From: Dielma sp000508965
Lineage (GTDB): Bacteria > Bacillota_I > Bacilli_A > Erysipelotrichales > Erysipelotrichaceae
DNA: 64,000 bases
Assembly: GCA_000508965.1 (NCBI GenBank)
Contig: BAHV02000017.1
Span: 39,309 to 103,308 of the forward strand
Direction of reading: 5' to 3'
Shown here: piece by piece, positions 17,560 through 26,274 of the stretch
Numbering within the stretch: position 1 is the first letter of the stretch
Layout of the letters: every line of letters begins with the position of its first letter
Program-made: the position numbers and the translations under genes
Notes under the pieces: model-generated
The model's input: the letters and a program-made list of their open reading frames with translations, nothing else
What the model was told of the DNA's origin: nothing
Databases searched by the model: none

Positions 17560-18572
17560 TATAACAACCTGATGCCGTGTTTTCGGCATTCCTCAATCAT
17601 ATCCGCGCCCCAGGTAGAAACCTGTACCTCACCGATATGTGCCTTATTCAGCATCATCAGACAAAGCCGTGACTGACCGATACCGCCGCCCATTGTAAGC
17701 GGCAGCTCATCATTCATCAATGCCTTATGAAAAGGATATTCCAAGCGATTCAATGTATTCGCCTTTGTGCATTGATCCAGCAATGATTCACGATCTACTC
17801 GGATACCCATGCTGGATAATTCAAGAGCACAGTCAAGAATCGGATAATAAACAAGCAGATCGCCGTTTAATTTCCAATCATCATAATCCGGTGCGCGGCC
17901 GTCATGCGGCATACCACTTTTCAGCTTATCACCAATCTGCATGATAAACACGGTTCTCTTTTCTTTACAGATCAGATATTCACGTTCCTTGCCGCTCTTA
18001 TTTGGATACATATCCTCCAGCTCCTGAGAAGTGATAAAAAAGACCTCACCCTGTACGATCCGCTGCAGCTCATCATAATGCTCATGCAGCACATATTCAG
18101 TTTCCTTAATTGCCTTTACAATCGCCCGCACCGTTTCCTTTAATGTATCCATCGTTCGCTCTTCACGTTCAATAATCTTCTCCCAGTCCCACTGGTCAAC
18201 ATAAACAGAATGCAGATTATCCAACTCCTCATCACGGCGGATTGCATTCATATCGGTATAGATACCGCGGTAAGTTTCAAAATCATACTGCTTCAAAGCC
18301 AAGCGTTTCCATTTAGCCAATGAATGCACGACCTCCACATCACTGTGAATATCCTTAATATCAAAACCAACCGGCCGTTCCACACCGTTCAAATTATCAT
18401 TCAAACCGGAATCATTGCGTACAAACAGCGGTGCTGAAACACGCACTAAATTCAAATGATGCGCCAGTCTTTTCTCAAAAGAGTCTTTAACAATTTTAAT
18501 AGCCAGCTCTGTATCAAGATAATTTAATTTATTTTCATAGTTCTTTGGGAGAACTAAACGTTCACGATTCAT
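17559..18572 (-). CDS. asnA: Aspartate-ammonia ligase
   Basis: Ammonia-dependent asparagine synthetase of the class II aminoacyl-tRNA-synthetase fold: Asp, ATP and NH3 to Asn. The N-terminus (LVLPKNYENKLNYLDTELAI) and VSAPLFVRNDSGLNDNLNG are family hallmarks. GGGIGQSRLCLMML near residue 305 is the motif 3-like ATP site. At 337 residues it is full length. GAGGAGG precedes the ATG. A TATAAT box lies at about 18599-18604 (minus). No room for a T-box leader exists upstream. Confidence 0.95.
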   Translation of the reverse strand: MNRERLVLPKNYENKLNYLDTELAIKIVKDSFEKRLAHHLNLVRVSAPLFVRNDSGLNDNLNGVERPVGFDIKDIHSDVEVVHSLAKWKRLALKQYDFETYRGIYTDMNAIRRDEELDNLHSVYVDQWDWEKIIEREERTMDTLKETVRAIVKAIKETEYVLHEHYDELQRIVQGEVFFITSQELEDMYPNKSGKEREYLICKEKRTVFIMQIGDKLKSGMPHDGRAPDYDDWKLNGDLLVYYPILDCALELSSMGIRVDRESLLDQCTKANTLNRLEYPFHKALMNDELPLTMGGGIGQSRLCLMMLNKAHIGEVQVSTWGADMIEECRKHGIRLL

Positions 18573-18648
18573 ATTGATTCCTCCTCAGACTTCTCAATTA
18601 TACAACGATTTTCATCAAAAATGAAAGTATTTTCTGAAAAATCTATGA

Positions 18649-19953
18649 TTAGAATCTGATTTCTTCCTCATCCATCGTTAAAGATGTTTCATAAAAAGCC
18701 TGACATGCCTGACTCATATACTGACCATCCTGTATTCCCGCTGTCTCATAGGATGAATGCATCGCAAGCTGGGCAAGACCGATATCAATCGTTTTGATGC
18801 TGACATGTCTTGATGATAGATTGCCCAACGTTGAACCGCCCGGCATATCAGAACGGTTGTAATAATATTGAAGCGGCACACCCGCCCGTTCACAAATTGT
18901 TTTAAAGACGGCATTGCTGACACCATCGGTCGTATATTTCTGATTCGCATTTCCCTTTACAACAACACCCTGATTCATCAGCACCTGATTCGTCTTATCA
19001 CTGAATTCAGGATGATTGGGATGCAGCGCGTGAGCATTATCCGCAGAAAGCATAAAAGAATGATTCAAACCAGCCAGATAGGCTTCTTCATCATAACCAA
19101 GATTAGCACTGATTCGCTTCAGCACATCATAAAGGAATGTTGAATCCGCTCCCTGCTTGCTAGTTGAACCTACCTCTTCATTATCAAAACAGCCATAGAC
19201 GATAATGCGTTCATCATTTTGCGCTTTCAGGAAACCATCGAGCGTCGTATAGGCACATTCAAGATTATCCAGCTTCGGTGAAGAAACAAATTCTTCCTCA
19301 GCGCCCCAGATTGAATAAGGCGTGCGGTTATAGATGTTTAATTCCATGCTTAAAATATCTGCTTCCGCTGCCTTAATATCTTCTGCAATCAGTTTTTTCA
19401 GTGTACCCTGCTTATTTTGAGCACTGAATAAAGGCAGCAGGTCAACCTGCAGATTATAATTATATCCGCTGTTGATACTGCGGTTCATATGAATAGCCAC
19501 ATTGGGAATCATTAGCAAATCACGGCCGGCATCATAAAGCTGAATCTCAATTTTATCCGCTTTCTTAACCGCCAGCCGGCCAGCCAGCGACAACGGACGA
19601 TCAAACCATGATGAAGCAATCATGCCGCCATATCCTTCAGTATTTAACTGCAGATAGGCGCTGCTTTCAATTTCCGCGTTTTCCTTCAGCTTAAACGTTG
19701 GTGAATCGGAATGCGAAGCGGTAATATTAAAAATCGGTGCAGGTAATTCACAGCCTATCTTAAATGCTAATATACTGCTGCCGTTACGGGTAACAACATA
19801 GCCCCTGCCTTTTTCAAGCTGCCATACAGTCCCTTCCTTTAATTCTGTAAAGCCGGCCGTTAGACATTTATCTTTTAACTCATGAACAGCATGAAAAGTG
19901 CTTGGACTCTTTTGAATAAAAGCCAGGCAGTCATGCATTAATTGATTTTTCAT
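18649..19953 (-). CDS. apeB: M18-family aspartyl aminopeptidase
   Basis: Dinuclear-zinc aminopeptidase releasing N-terminal acidic residues from peptides. ITASHSDSPTFKLKE near residue 80 supplies the first metal-binding His. FDNEEVGSTSKQGADSTFL near residue 245 carries the catalytic Glu and metal ligand. LSADNAHALHPNHPEF and the late RSDMPGGSTLG/HSSYET segments complete the site. At 434 residues it is typical. GGAGG lies nine bases before the ATG. Monocistronic by appearance. Confidence 0.92.
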   Translation of the reverse strand: MKNQLMHDCLAFIQKSPSTFHAVHELKDKCLTAGFTELKEGTVWQLEKGRGYVVTRNGSSILAFKIGCELPAPIFNITASHSDSPTFKLKENAEIESSAYLQLNTEGYGGMIASSWFDRPLSLAGRLAVKKADKIEIQLYDAGRDLLMIPNVAIHMNRSINSGYNYNLQVDLLPLFSAQNKQGTLKKLIAEDIKAAEADILSMELNIYNRTPYSIWGAEEEFVSSPKLDNLECAYTTLDGFLKAQNDERIIVYGCFDNEEVGSTSKQGADSTFLYDVLKRISANLGYDEEAYLAGLNHSFMLSADNAHALHPNHPEFSDKTNQVLMNQGVVVKGNANQKYTTDGVSNAVFKTICERAGVPLQYYYNRSDMPGGSTLGNLSSRHVSIKTIDIGLAQLAMHSSYETAGIQDGQYMSQACQAFYETSLTMDEEEIRF

Positions 19954-20015
19954 AGATATTTTCCTCCAATGTTCCTATTATAGCACAAGTGAAATTGAGT
20001 AATGCGTAAAAACCG

Positions 20016-20810
20016 TTAATCATTAACCTTTTTCCTCATTTGATCAGCAAGAAAATAAGTACAGGATTCACATTTATTATCTAAATGAACCTTTCCGGTA
20101 AAGATGCTTTCATGAATATTCTTTTCACGCACCCCCAGCGCATTCAGTTCTGCCTTCGCGAGATGCCTTGCTTCCTGATCCATCCACGGTCCCAGCATGA
20201 CATGAACAAAAGCCGCAAAATCAGCAGGCAGCGCTGCAAATATACCCTTATTATCCGCGTCTTTTAAACGCATCAGAAAGCGCACTTCGTTTTCATAGCT
20301 CCACGCGTCAGCTTTAATTAAACCGGTCATTATTCTTTCATGACTGATATTGGTCAAAGCCGGCATCTCCGTAATATCGATCTTGCGGTTGTTCCAGCGC
20401 AGCTGATGCGCCTTTTGATGACCGACATAGATTACATCACTCAATAAAACATCTGCTGTTTTTTCAGTATCCGCCAGCCACTGCATCATCAATTTACGCG
20501 GCAATGATATTCTGACAGCCGCCTGTCTCGGAAAACAATATAAACCCCACATCGCCATATTTTCAGATTCGCCGAAACAAAAACTGGCAAAAACCGTTTG
20601 CCGCCATACTTCCTCGGCCCCTTTTTCCTGACGTTCCTGAAGATCATTCATCGTTATCGGATCTGACAGCTTCCATGTATTACCGTTAAGAATCAGTTTT
20701 AAGGTCTGCAAGCTTGTATAATGATGATAATTCTGATGACGGCTGCCGCGTTCTTTTAAAAATGCACAGACTTCATCGACAGAGGTCAGCTGCATAAAAT
20801 CCTGACTCAT
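20016..20810 (-). CDS. DUF2971-family protein
   Basis: 264 residues, function unknown. The DUF2971 signature is present: HHYTSLQTLKLILNGNTWKLSDP followed by MNDLQE. A Ser-Phe-Cys stretch (VFASFCFGESENMAMWGLY) is usual in this family, which is often near phage-defence or stress genes. Here it is isolated between apeB and a PTS operon. The ATG at 20810 is preferred (GGGG seven bases upstream) over two closely upstream ATGs. The C-terminus has a CESC motif near residue 250. Confidence 0.75.
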   Translation of the reverse strand: MSQDFMQLTSVDEVCAFLKERGSRHQNYHHYTSLQTLKLILNGNTWKLSDPITMNDLQERQEKGAEEVWRQTVFASFCFGESENMAMWGLYCFPRQAAVRISLPRKLMMQWLADTEKTADVLLSDVIYVGHQKAHQLRWNNRKIDITEMPALTNISHERIMTGLIKADAWSYENEVRFLMRLKDADNKGIFAALPADFAAFVHVMLGPWMDQEARHLAKAELNALGVREKNIHESIFTGKVHLDNKCESCTYFLADQMRKKVND

Positions 20811-20863
20811 ATTCATTCCCCATTTCATCTAAGTTTCTTTGAAGATTTCATCCTTATTATAGC

Positions 20864-20901
20864 AAAAAAGCACGTCTTTTTTTCATTTTGACCGTGCTTT
20901 T
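20864..20901 (-). terminator. Terminator of the PTS/PIG-L operon
   Basis: AAAAGCACG and CGTGCTTTTTT (minus strand) form a stem ending in a T run, 20 bases after the IID stop. Confidence 0.8.
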
Positions 20902-20922
20902 CATTATTCAAGCGAATTGTTT

Positions 20923-21795
20923 TTATGCGTAGAATCCGGTAGCATAGCCAATTGCCGTTAAAACAATAGCAAGCACCAGAATCAAAGCCATTAATTTAAG
21001 CGGTGACCATTTCTTTTTAGAATATAGATAATAGACACCCAGAGTTAATAATAAAGGCAAAATTTGAGGGAAAATCGAATTCAGCATCGCATCCGCATTG
21101 AATAAGACTTGGGCAGGAATGATTTCACCGGTTGCGCCGTCTAATACATCTTTTACGATTTGAATCGGCAATGTCAAGCTTACAAATGAAGCGGTTAATG
21201 CACCGACAACCACTAAACCTAAAACGCCCATCGTATCTGTAAACGCGTCTAATTTACCGCTGCCCATAAAGCCCTGCATACCCTCAAGACCAGAACGGTA
21301 GCCCATTCTGAATAACCACCAGCTTAATGTATAAGTGATGATCGGATAGGCAATCATATAAAGCAGAGGCCCAATCCATGCTGAAGTCGGAGAGGATTGT
21401 GAAATTGATAAACAGATTGTCAATAAAATAGGTATAATGGTTGCTACCCACAACGAATCACCAATCGCACTCGTAGGTCCAATCAAGGCTACTTTTACGG
21501 ATTCAATAACTTCCGGGGTACATTGTCCATTCGCATTGGCTTCTTCCAAGCCGCATACAATACCATTACAGATTGAGCCAACTTGTGCTTCGGTATTAAA
21601 CAGCGTTACATGACGCAATAAAGCGGCTGCTTTTTCTTCTTTTGTTGTATATAATTCATCAATGACCGGTGCCATTGACTGTCCAAATGCCATTCCCAGC
21701 ATTGATTCTGCCTGTTGGGAACAGCCATTGAAGAAGAACCAACTATGGAATGATTTCTTTAGTGTCTTAGGACTGATTTTCTTAACTTCACTCAT
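20923..21795 (-). CDS. PTS mannose-family IID component
   Basis: Membrane subunit of a mannose/fructose/sorbose-type phosphotransferase permease (290 residues). The early FNGCSQQAESMLGMAF block and the GPTSAIGDSLWVATIIPI segment are IID hallmarks. C-terminal hydrophobic helices end at the stop. The ATG at 21795 has AAGGAG upstream and lies one base after the IIC stop, so a longer frame to 21831 is rejected. Last gene of the operon. Confidence 0.9.
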   Translation of the reverse strand: MSEVKKISPKTLKKSFHSWFFFNGCSQQAESMLGMAFGQSMAPVIDELYTTKEEKAAALLRHVTLFNTEAQVGSICNGIVCGLEEANANGQCTPEVIESVKVALIGPTSAIGDSLWVATIIPILLTICLSISQSSPTSAWIGPLLYMIAYPIITYTLSWWLFRMGYRSGLEGMQGFMGSGKLDAFTDTMGVLGLVVVGALTASFVSLTLPIQIVKDVLDGATGEIIPAQVLFNADAMLNSIFPQILPLLLTLGVYYLYSKKKWSPLKLMALILVLAIVLTAIGYATGFYA

Positions 21796-21796
21796 C

Positions 21797-22576
21797 TTAC
21801 ACTGTCTCCTTTTCCTTAGTAATAACCGCATAATAAAGCACCGCTGTAATTACCCCGACAACGGCAACCGCCATTGTATTCAAACCAAAATAAGTAACTA
21901 AAATAAAACCGCCTAAGAAAATCGCCAGATCATAACGCTTCTTTAACAGGAATGAAAGCAAGATGCCCATACCGAGGGCAGCCATCATGCCGCCAAAAAC
22001 ACTCAAGCCAGTAGTAACCCAATTCGGAATCAAGGTGGCGAAATCGGCTTGTCCGGAAGCTGCTGTCATTGATGTCAATACAATGACGGCCGGAATAAAA
22101 CGGCATGCGAAACCGATCAACTGCCCTAATACCATATTCGGAATATACATTTTAGAAGTATTGCCTTCTTCCGCATACTTATGAGCAATGCGATTTAAAG
22201 GCAGGTTAAGTGCATAAGATACATTCCACATCAATTGTCCGACTAAACCGCCGATACCGGCGAATACGACCGCTAAACCAATCAAGCCGGTGGCATCTAA
22301 GCCTTTGCCGAAAATTAATGCTGCTGCCGTACCAATATAGGTTGCATAAGATAAGTCCCAAGCAACCGCACCGCCCGGAGTTACATTACCCATATACATG
22401 ATTTGCAGCGGTATGCCGACAATCAAAGCACTGTTGATATCCCCCATGATAATGCCAACAACAAATGATGCAACCAGCGGCCGCCCCAATGTATACCAGC
22501 CAATGGTATTCCCTACAATTGAGCCAATCGAGCCGAGATAAATAAACAATGCGATTAATAGAATCTGAATAGTCAT
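21797..22576 (-). CDS. PTS mannose-family IIC component
   Basis: Substrate-translocating subunit, 259 residues with about seven or eight hydrophobic segments. Recognised by GNTIGWYTLGRPLVASFVVG, GIPLQIMYMGNVTPGGAVAW and the membrane-domain composition of the ManY/SorA class. GGGAGG precedes the ATG. It forms the transport channel with IID. The sugar transported cannot be deduced from the sequence. Confidence 0.9.
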   Translation of the reverse strand: MTIQILLIALFIYLGSIGSIVGNTIGWYTLGRPLVASFVVGIIMGDINSALIVGIPLQIMYMGNVTPGGAVAWDLSYATYIGTAAALIFGKGLDATGLIGLAVVFAGIGGLVGQLMWNVSYALNLPLNRIAHKYAEEGNTSKMYIPNMVLGQLIGFACRFIPAVIVLTSMTAASGQADFATLIPNWVTTGLSVFGGMMAALGMGILLSFLLKKRYDLAIFLGGFILVTYFGLNTMAVAVVGVITAVLYYAVITKEKETV

Positions 22577-22588
22577 AGATATTCCTCC

Positions 22589-23077
22589 CTATATTGTTTT
22601 CTTAAATGCACTCCAGCTCATGCCGGCAGCATTCGGCAATTGCTGAAAGTCCACTTTAAAACCTTTTTCAACTAAACTGTCAATATCTTTTACATCCTGT
22701 TCACTCAAGAAGAATATACCCGTAGCTCCTTTGACTTGGTGAACACTGTCACTGCGTTTTGCGATGTTGCCTAATATAATAAATTCACAGCCGGCAATTT
22801 CTTCTTGGATTTCCATTAAACGGCTTGGATATTTAACAATCACTAATCTTGTTTTAGCACTGTCTTCCTTCAATAATTCTTTAGCCTGATCAATCGTCAC
22901 AATTTTCGTAGCGTAGTTTTTAGGAACGCCCATTTCCATGATGGATCTCAGCATCGGATTTGAAGCACTGTCATTATCAATCGCGATAATCTCTTGTATC
23001 GATAATGTCGGACACCAAGCTAACACTGTTTGACCATGAATCAGACGGTCATCGACGCGCACATATACTTTTCCCAT
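22589..23077 (-). CDS. PTS mannose-family IIB component
   Basis: Cytosolic phosphotransfer subunit (162 residues). VRVDDRLIHGQTVLAW carries the phospho-accepting His14. VIVKYPSRLMEI, ANIAKRSDSVHQV and the LSEQDVKDI block are typical of family IIB. GGGAGG lies before the ATG. No mannose-family IIA gene occurs here or elsewhere in the window, so phosphate must come from an IIA encoded elsewhere. Confidence 0.9.
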   Translation of the reverse strand: MGKVYVRVDDRLIHGQTVLAWCPTLSIQEIIAIDNDSASNPMLRSIMEMGVPKNYATKIVTIDQAKELLKEDSAKTRLVIVKYPSRLMEIQEEIAGCEFIILGNIAKRSDSVHQVKGATGIFFLSEQDVKDIDSLVEKGFKVDFQQLPNAAGMSWSAFKKTI

Positions 23078-23101
23078 AATTTCCTCCCGGCTTTTGCCTT
23101 T

Positions 23102-23782
23102 CTACCACAATTCATTTTCAATTAAGCTTGCATACATATAACAAACACATTTTTTAGAATGATTTGACTCAATCTGGCGTACTTTTAAATTGGTCGGATA
23201 ATATTCCCGATAAGGGAAATCGTTTACCCCGCCTTTAAACACTGTATATTCATTTAATGCCGAATACCACTGTTCAATTTCAGCCTCCTCCAAACCGATA
23301 TAAGCCTGAGGGATAAAACCAACTAAATCCTCAAAGGTTTCGCCATAAAGCAGTTTAATTGCTGAACCGTTTTCACGCATCCGCTTTACAGCCCGGACAA
23401 CTGCATCATGGGTATTAATATGCCGTGGATGCATTGAACCGCGCCAATGAGTGATTACTAAATCAACCTTTTCATCAATAAAATATTTTTCTAATCGATC
23501 AGAAAATGCTTCCGTAGTCGGCATATCACTTGAAACATATCCCAGCCAAAGCGCATCGGCGCCAAGCTTAGCGGCAGCGCGCTGGTTCTGATCCAGTAAT
23601 TCCTTTAAATAAACGTCACATTCTTCTTTTGTAGCATTCGGATCCTCAAGACGGCCTTGGGTAACATGCACGCATGTGCAGTGCGCACCTTGCTTAGCAT
23701 ATTTTAATAATAAAGGCCCGCCCATTAATTCCGCATCCAAGGAATGTGCACCAATTGAAACTACTCGCTGTACTTTACTCAT
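23102..23782 (-). CDS. PIG-L/LmbE-family deacetylase homologue with altered active site
   Basis: 226 residues with the PIG-L fold, whose members remove N-acetyl groups from amino sugars using zinc. The usual AHPDDE motif reads AHSLDAE: metal-binding His13 and Asp16 remain, but the position of the general-base Asp (Asp15 in MshB) is Leu. The second metal motif, HPRHINTH near residue 120, looks intact. The start at 23782 has AAAGGA inside the GNAT gene and follows its stop by one base, so the two are coupled. Placed next to PTS genes, an amino-sugar derivative is a likely substrate (inference). Confidence 0.8.
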   Translation of the reverse strand: MSKVQRVVSIGAHSLDAELMGGPLLLKYAKQGAHCTCVHVTQGRLEDPNATKEECDVYLKELLDQNQRAAAKLGADALWLGYVSSDMPTTEAFSDRLEKYFIDEKVDLVITHWRGSMHPRHINTHDAVVRAVKRMRENGSAIKLLYGETFEDLVGFIPQAYIGLEEAEIEQWYSALNEYTVFKGGVNDFPYREYYPTNLKVRQIESNHSKKCVCYMYASLIENELW

Positions 23783-23783
23783 A

Positions 23784-24722
23784 CTATATGTCCTTTCTAT
23801 AATCAATAAATGATCTAAATACATTTAAGCCATGCCGTTCATAATATCTTCTGCCAGGTTCATCCGTTGTGACAAAATACATATGATAAATTCCCTTCTT
23901 TGCCATTTCAGCCATCTGCAGCTCCAACAGAATGCCGCCAAGACCTGCGTTTCTGGCTTTTTCACTGATACCAATCGGACCGAAACGCATGGGATTGCCA
24001 TCAATCTTACGCATACAGAAGCCAACAATATTTTCATTACGATCCACAACCAGAAGAATCAGATCTTCAGCCTCATTATTCTGCATGCTGATTAAAGCAT
24101 TGCGCTTCCAGCCGCCGCCAAATTCATCCTTCAGAAAACGAAGCAAATCAAGAGCATAAGCATAATCAAATTGAATGAAACGATAGCCCTTTGCTTCTGC
24201 TTCGGCCTTTTTCTTCTGCGTATACTCGGACAGCTGATAACCATGTAAATCTCTGCACATGGAATAATGCTGATCACCGCTGATATAGCCGTGCTTTTCA
24301 AAAAAACAAATGGCTTCCGGATAATTGTCAGCATCAATGCCGGCAAAAAAATAATTCGGACTATAAGCACCCACTGTTATATTTTCTACGCCGAGTGATT
24401 TTAAAGCCGTTTCCGCTCTCATCAGCAATTGCTCGCCGATATTCATGCCCCGATGCTCAGCATCCACAAAAATTACATTGATCCAGCCTCTTTCCGGTTC
24501 AAGGCCGCGTTCCAAGTATGGAAACTTCCGTTTTGTTGCCAAAATATAACCAATAACACGTTCATCATTTACCGCAACCCAGCTTAATGATTCATCGAAG
24601 TTATCATCAAACAACGCCTGCTTTCTAAACTTTTTCACATCAATCGGATCAAATGTACAACAGCGGTTCCAACAATCCACAACCCCCTGTTCGTAATCCT
24701 GAGTATAATTTTTTATTTCCAT
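23784..24722 (-). CDS. Two-domain GNAT N-acetyltransferase
   Basis: 312 residues with two GNAT folds in tandem. The first (about 1-155) has the acetyl-CoA loop EHRGMNIGEQLLMRAE after INVIFVD. The second (about 165-312) has EKARNAGLGGILLELQMAEM and ends YYERHGLNVFRSF. First gene of the operon: GNAT, PIG-L, IIB, IIC, IID. An acetyltransferase beside a deacetylase homologue and a sugar permease suggests acetylation state matters for the imported compound. The start has AGGAGG and lies just after a promoter and palindrome at 24734-24791. Confidence 0.85.
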   Translation of the reverse strand: MEIKNYTQDYEQGVVDCWNRCCTFDPIDVKKFRKQALFDDNFDESLSWVAVNDERVIGYILATKRKFPYLERGLEPERGWINVIFVDAEHRGMNIGEQLLMRAETALKSLGVENITVGAYSPNYFFAGIDADNYPEAICFFEKHGYISGDQHYSMCRDLHGYQLSEYTQKKKAEAEAKGYRFIQFDYAYALDLLRFLKDEFGGGWKRNALISMQNNEAEDLILLVVDRNENIVGFCMRKIDGNPMRFGPIGISEKARNAGLGGILLELQMAEMAKKGIYHMYFVTTDEPGRRYYERHGLNVFRSFIDYRKDI

Positions 24723-24733
24723 AAGTCCTCCTA

Positions 24734-24747
24734 CTTAATATATTAAC
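24734..24747. promoter_or_regulatory. Probable GntR operator, operon copy
   Basis: CTTAATATATTAAC differs by one base from the perfect 14-base palindrome CTTAATATATTAAG found before the gntR gene at 25568. It sits about 16-20 bases downstream of the -10, between promoter and ribosome binding site. Confidence 0.65.
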
Positions 24748-24762
24748 ATGTTATCTATAAAA

Positions 24763-24791
24763 AGAGTAACACGCTTTTCATTCCTTGTCAA
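24763..24791 (-). promoter_or_regulatory. Sigma-A promoter of the GNAT/PIG-L/PTS operon
   Basis: Minus-strand TTGACA (24786-24791), 17-base spacer, TACTCT (24763-24768). Confidence 0.7.
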
Positions 24792-24823
24792 CAAAGAAAT
24801 AAGCGCTTACAACAATCATGCAA

Positions 24824-24846
24824 ATAAAAAGGTGTGAACTCACACC
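24824..24846 (-). terminator. Terminator of gntR
   Basis: GGTGTGA and TCACACC pair around a short loop with TTTTTATTT after it on the minus strand. The stem includes the gntR stop region. Confidence 0.7.
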
Positions 24847-25553
24847 TTGATGTTTACAGTTACGGAATAATTATCCCGATTAAAATACGTTTCCGCATAT
24901 TCGATCACTTGATCCTTCTCATCAAAAGTAACACGCTTGATGAAAAATGACGGGGTTCCTTTTTTCACATTCATCTGATTTACCACATTGGGTTCATTGA
25001 TATCCTTGACTGAATAGTTTTCATTCACCCATTCTGGATAGATGCCTATCTGCGCTAATGTTTTGTAGAGTGAACGTGTCTCATAAAGACTTTGCGCCTG
25101 TTCACAGGATAAAACTTCAGGGTCAAAATACGAAATATGATATGCCATCGGTTCTTTATTAGCAATTCGCACACGTTTGATACAGACCAATGCAGCATGC
25201 GGATCAAGTCCTAATTTTTCACTTGCTGCACTATTCTCAACTTCTTCAATGGAATCGATAATCATATCCACCTCATATCCCAGTTGAATTAATTCTTCAG
25301 AAAAGCTGATGGAAGTTAAACCGCGGATCATTTGTTTCTTTGCGACAAAGGTACCAAGACCTTGAACACCGTATAGATAACCGTCATTGATCAGATCGGT
25401 AAATGCCTTCCGCACAGTGATCGTAGACACATTGTATTTCTTTTTCAGTACAGATTCACTGTCAACTTTATCGCCGGGTTTTAATTTTCCCGATTTAATA
25501 TCAGCAATGATTTCTTCCTCAATTTGACGATATTTATTGATTTTAGTACGCAT
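24840..25553 (-). CDS. GntR-family regulator, HutC/UTRA type
   Basis: 237-residue transcription factor. The N-terminal winged helix (KYRQIEEEIIADIKSGKLKP, then YNVSTITVRKAFTDLINDGY) ends near residue 70. The UTRA ligand-binding domain follows (SFSEELIQLGYEV, VNENYSVKDI, FDEKDQVIEYAETYFNRDN). UTRA regulators commonly sense sugar phosphates or amino sugars. It lies immediately upstream of, and in the same direction as, the PTS/PIG-L operon. Both units carry the same palindrome after their promoters, so it likely represses both. Confidence 0.9.
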   Translation of the reverse strand: MRTKINKYRQIEEEIIADIKSGKLKPGDKVDSESVLKKKYNVSTITVRKAFTDLINDGYLYGVQGLGTFVAKKQMIRGLTSISFSEELIQLGYEVDMIIDSIEEVENSAASEKLGLDPHAALVCIKRVRIANKEPMAYHISYFDPEVLSCEQAQSLYETRSLYKTLAQIGIYPEWVNENYSVKDINEPNVVNQMNVKKGTPSFFIKRVTFDEKDQVIEYAETYFNRDNYSVTVNIKV

Positions 25554-25567
25554 AGTTCTCCTTTCTG

Positions 25568-25581
25568 CTTAATATATTAAG
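25568..25581. promoter_or_regulatory. Probable GntR autoregulatory operator
   Basis: CTTAATATATTAAG, a perfect 14-base palindrome between the gntR promoter and its start. Same position relative to the promoter as the copy at 24734. Confidence 0.7.
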
Positions 25582-25596
25582 TTTACTGTCATTTTT

Positions 25597-25625
25597 ATGG
25601 TACTATTCAAATGAATGCAAGTCAA
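25597..25625 (-). promoter_or_regulatory. Sigma-A promoter of gntR
   Basis: Minus-strand TTGACT (25620-25625), 17-base spacer, TACCAT (25597-25602). Confidence 0.65.
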
Positions 25626-25650
25626 TCATAAACATGCCTAAAAATGAAAA

Positions 25651-25677
25651 CAGTGAGGGAAATTACTCTCCTCACTG
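25651..25677. terminator. Terminator of cysK-cysE, possibly bidirectional
   Basis: CAGTGAGG and CCTCACTG pair. TTTTC follows on minus, ATTTTTTAA follows on plus. Confidence 0.65.
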
Positions 25678-25705
25678 CCTATTTTTTAATCTATTACAGC
25701 TACTA

Positions 25706-26272
25706 TTAATCGCGGTTTACATTTATAATATTCGGACGGTCAGCATCGGTGCATTTCTCTGGTCTTACCTTAGCAGCCAAACCATAGACCACCTGATGAT
25801 CCTCGACATCCTTAGTTACCACACTGTTGGCTCCGATCTGCACATAATTGCCCAGCGTAATATTACCAAGAATGCTGGAGTTGCAGCCAACCATGACGTG
25901 ATTTAATAAAGTCGGATGACGCTTGCATTTACCGCGTCCGTTGCCGCCTAAGGTAACGCCGTGATAAAGCAGGCAGTCATCACCGATAACCGTTGTTTCA
26001 CCAATGACGCAGCCAGTACCATGGTCAATGATCAACCCCTTGCCAATCGTCGCGCCGGGATGAATTTCGATATTGGTTAAGAAACGGGCAATCTGTGAAA
26101 TCAGACGGGCGATAAAAAACAGGTGGCATTTATAAAAGAAATGCGCAAAGCGATAAAAAATCAATGCCCAAATATGCGGATAAAGTATCAGCACTTCCAG
26201 TCTTGAATGAGCGGCAGGGTCCACTTCCACAACACGGTTTACATTATACCAAAGCAATGAAAACCAATTCAT
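25706..26272 (-). CDS. cysE: Serine O-acetyltransferase
   Basis: Makes O-acetylserine from serine and acetyl-CoA, first step of cysteine synthesis. Helical N-terminus, then left-handed beta-helix hexapeptide repeats (IEIHPGATIGKGLIIDHGTG, VIGETTVIGDDCLLYHGVTL). DHGTG and the GNGRGKCKRHPTL loop include catalytic His residues. At 188 residues it is the short form common in Firmicutes. It begins two bases after the cysK stop, so the pair is an operon and probably a cysteine synthase complex. Confidence 0.93.
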   Translation of the reverse strand: MNWFSLLWYNVNRVVEVDPAAHSRLEVLILYPHIWALIFYRFAHFFYKCHLFFIARLISQIARFLTNIEIHPGATIGKGLIIDHGTGCVIGETTVIGDDCLLYHGVTLGGNGRGKCKRHPTLLNHVMVGCNSSILGNITLGNYVQIGANSVVTKDVEDHQVVYGLAAKVRPEKCTDADRPNIINVNRD

Positions 26273-26274
26273 AG

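Noticed and set aside
17560..17589. N-terminal extension of the patatin-like gene inside asnA
   Set aside because: The TAATG overlap at 17559-17561 gives a family-like start, while the extension is not conserved in style.
18573..18648. T-box or other amino-acid riboswitch before asnA
   Set aside because: Only 76 bases separate asnA from the next gene, too short for a T-box, and no antiterminator pairing is seen.
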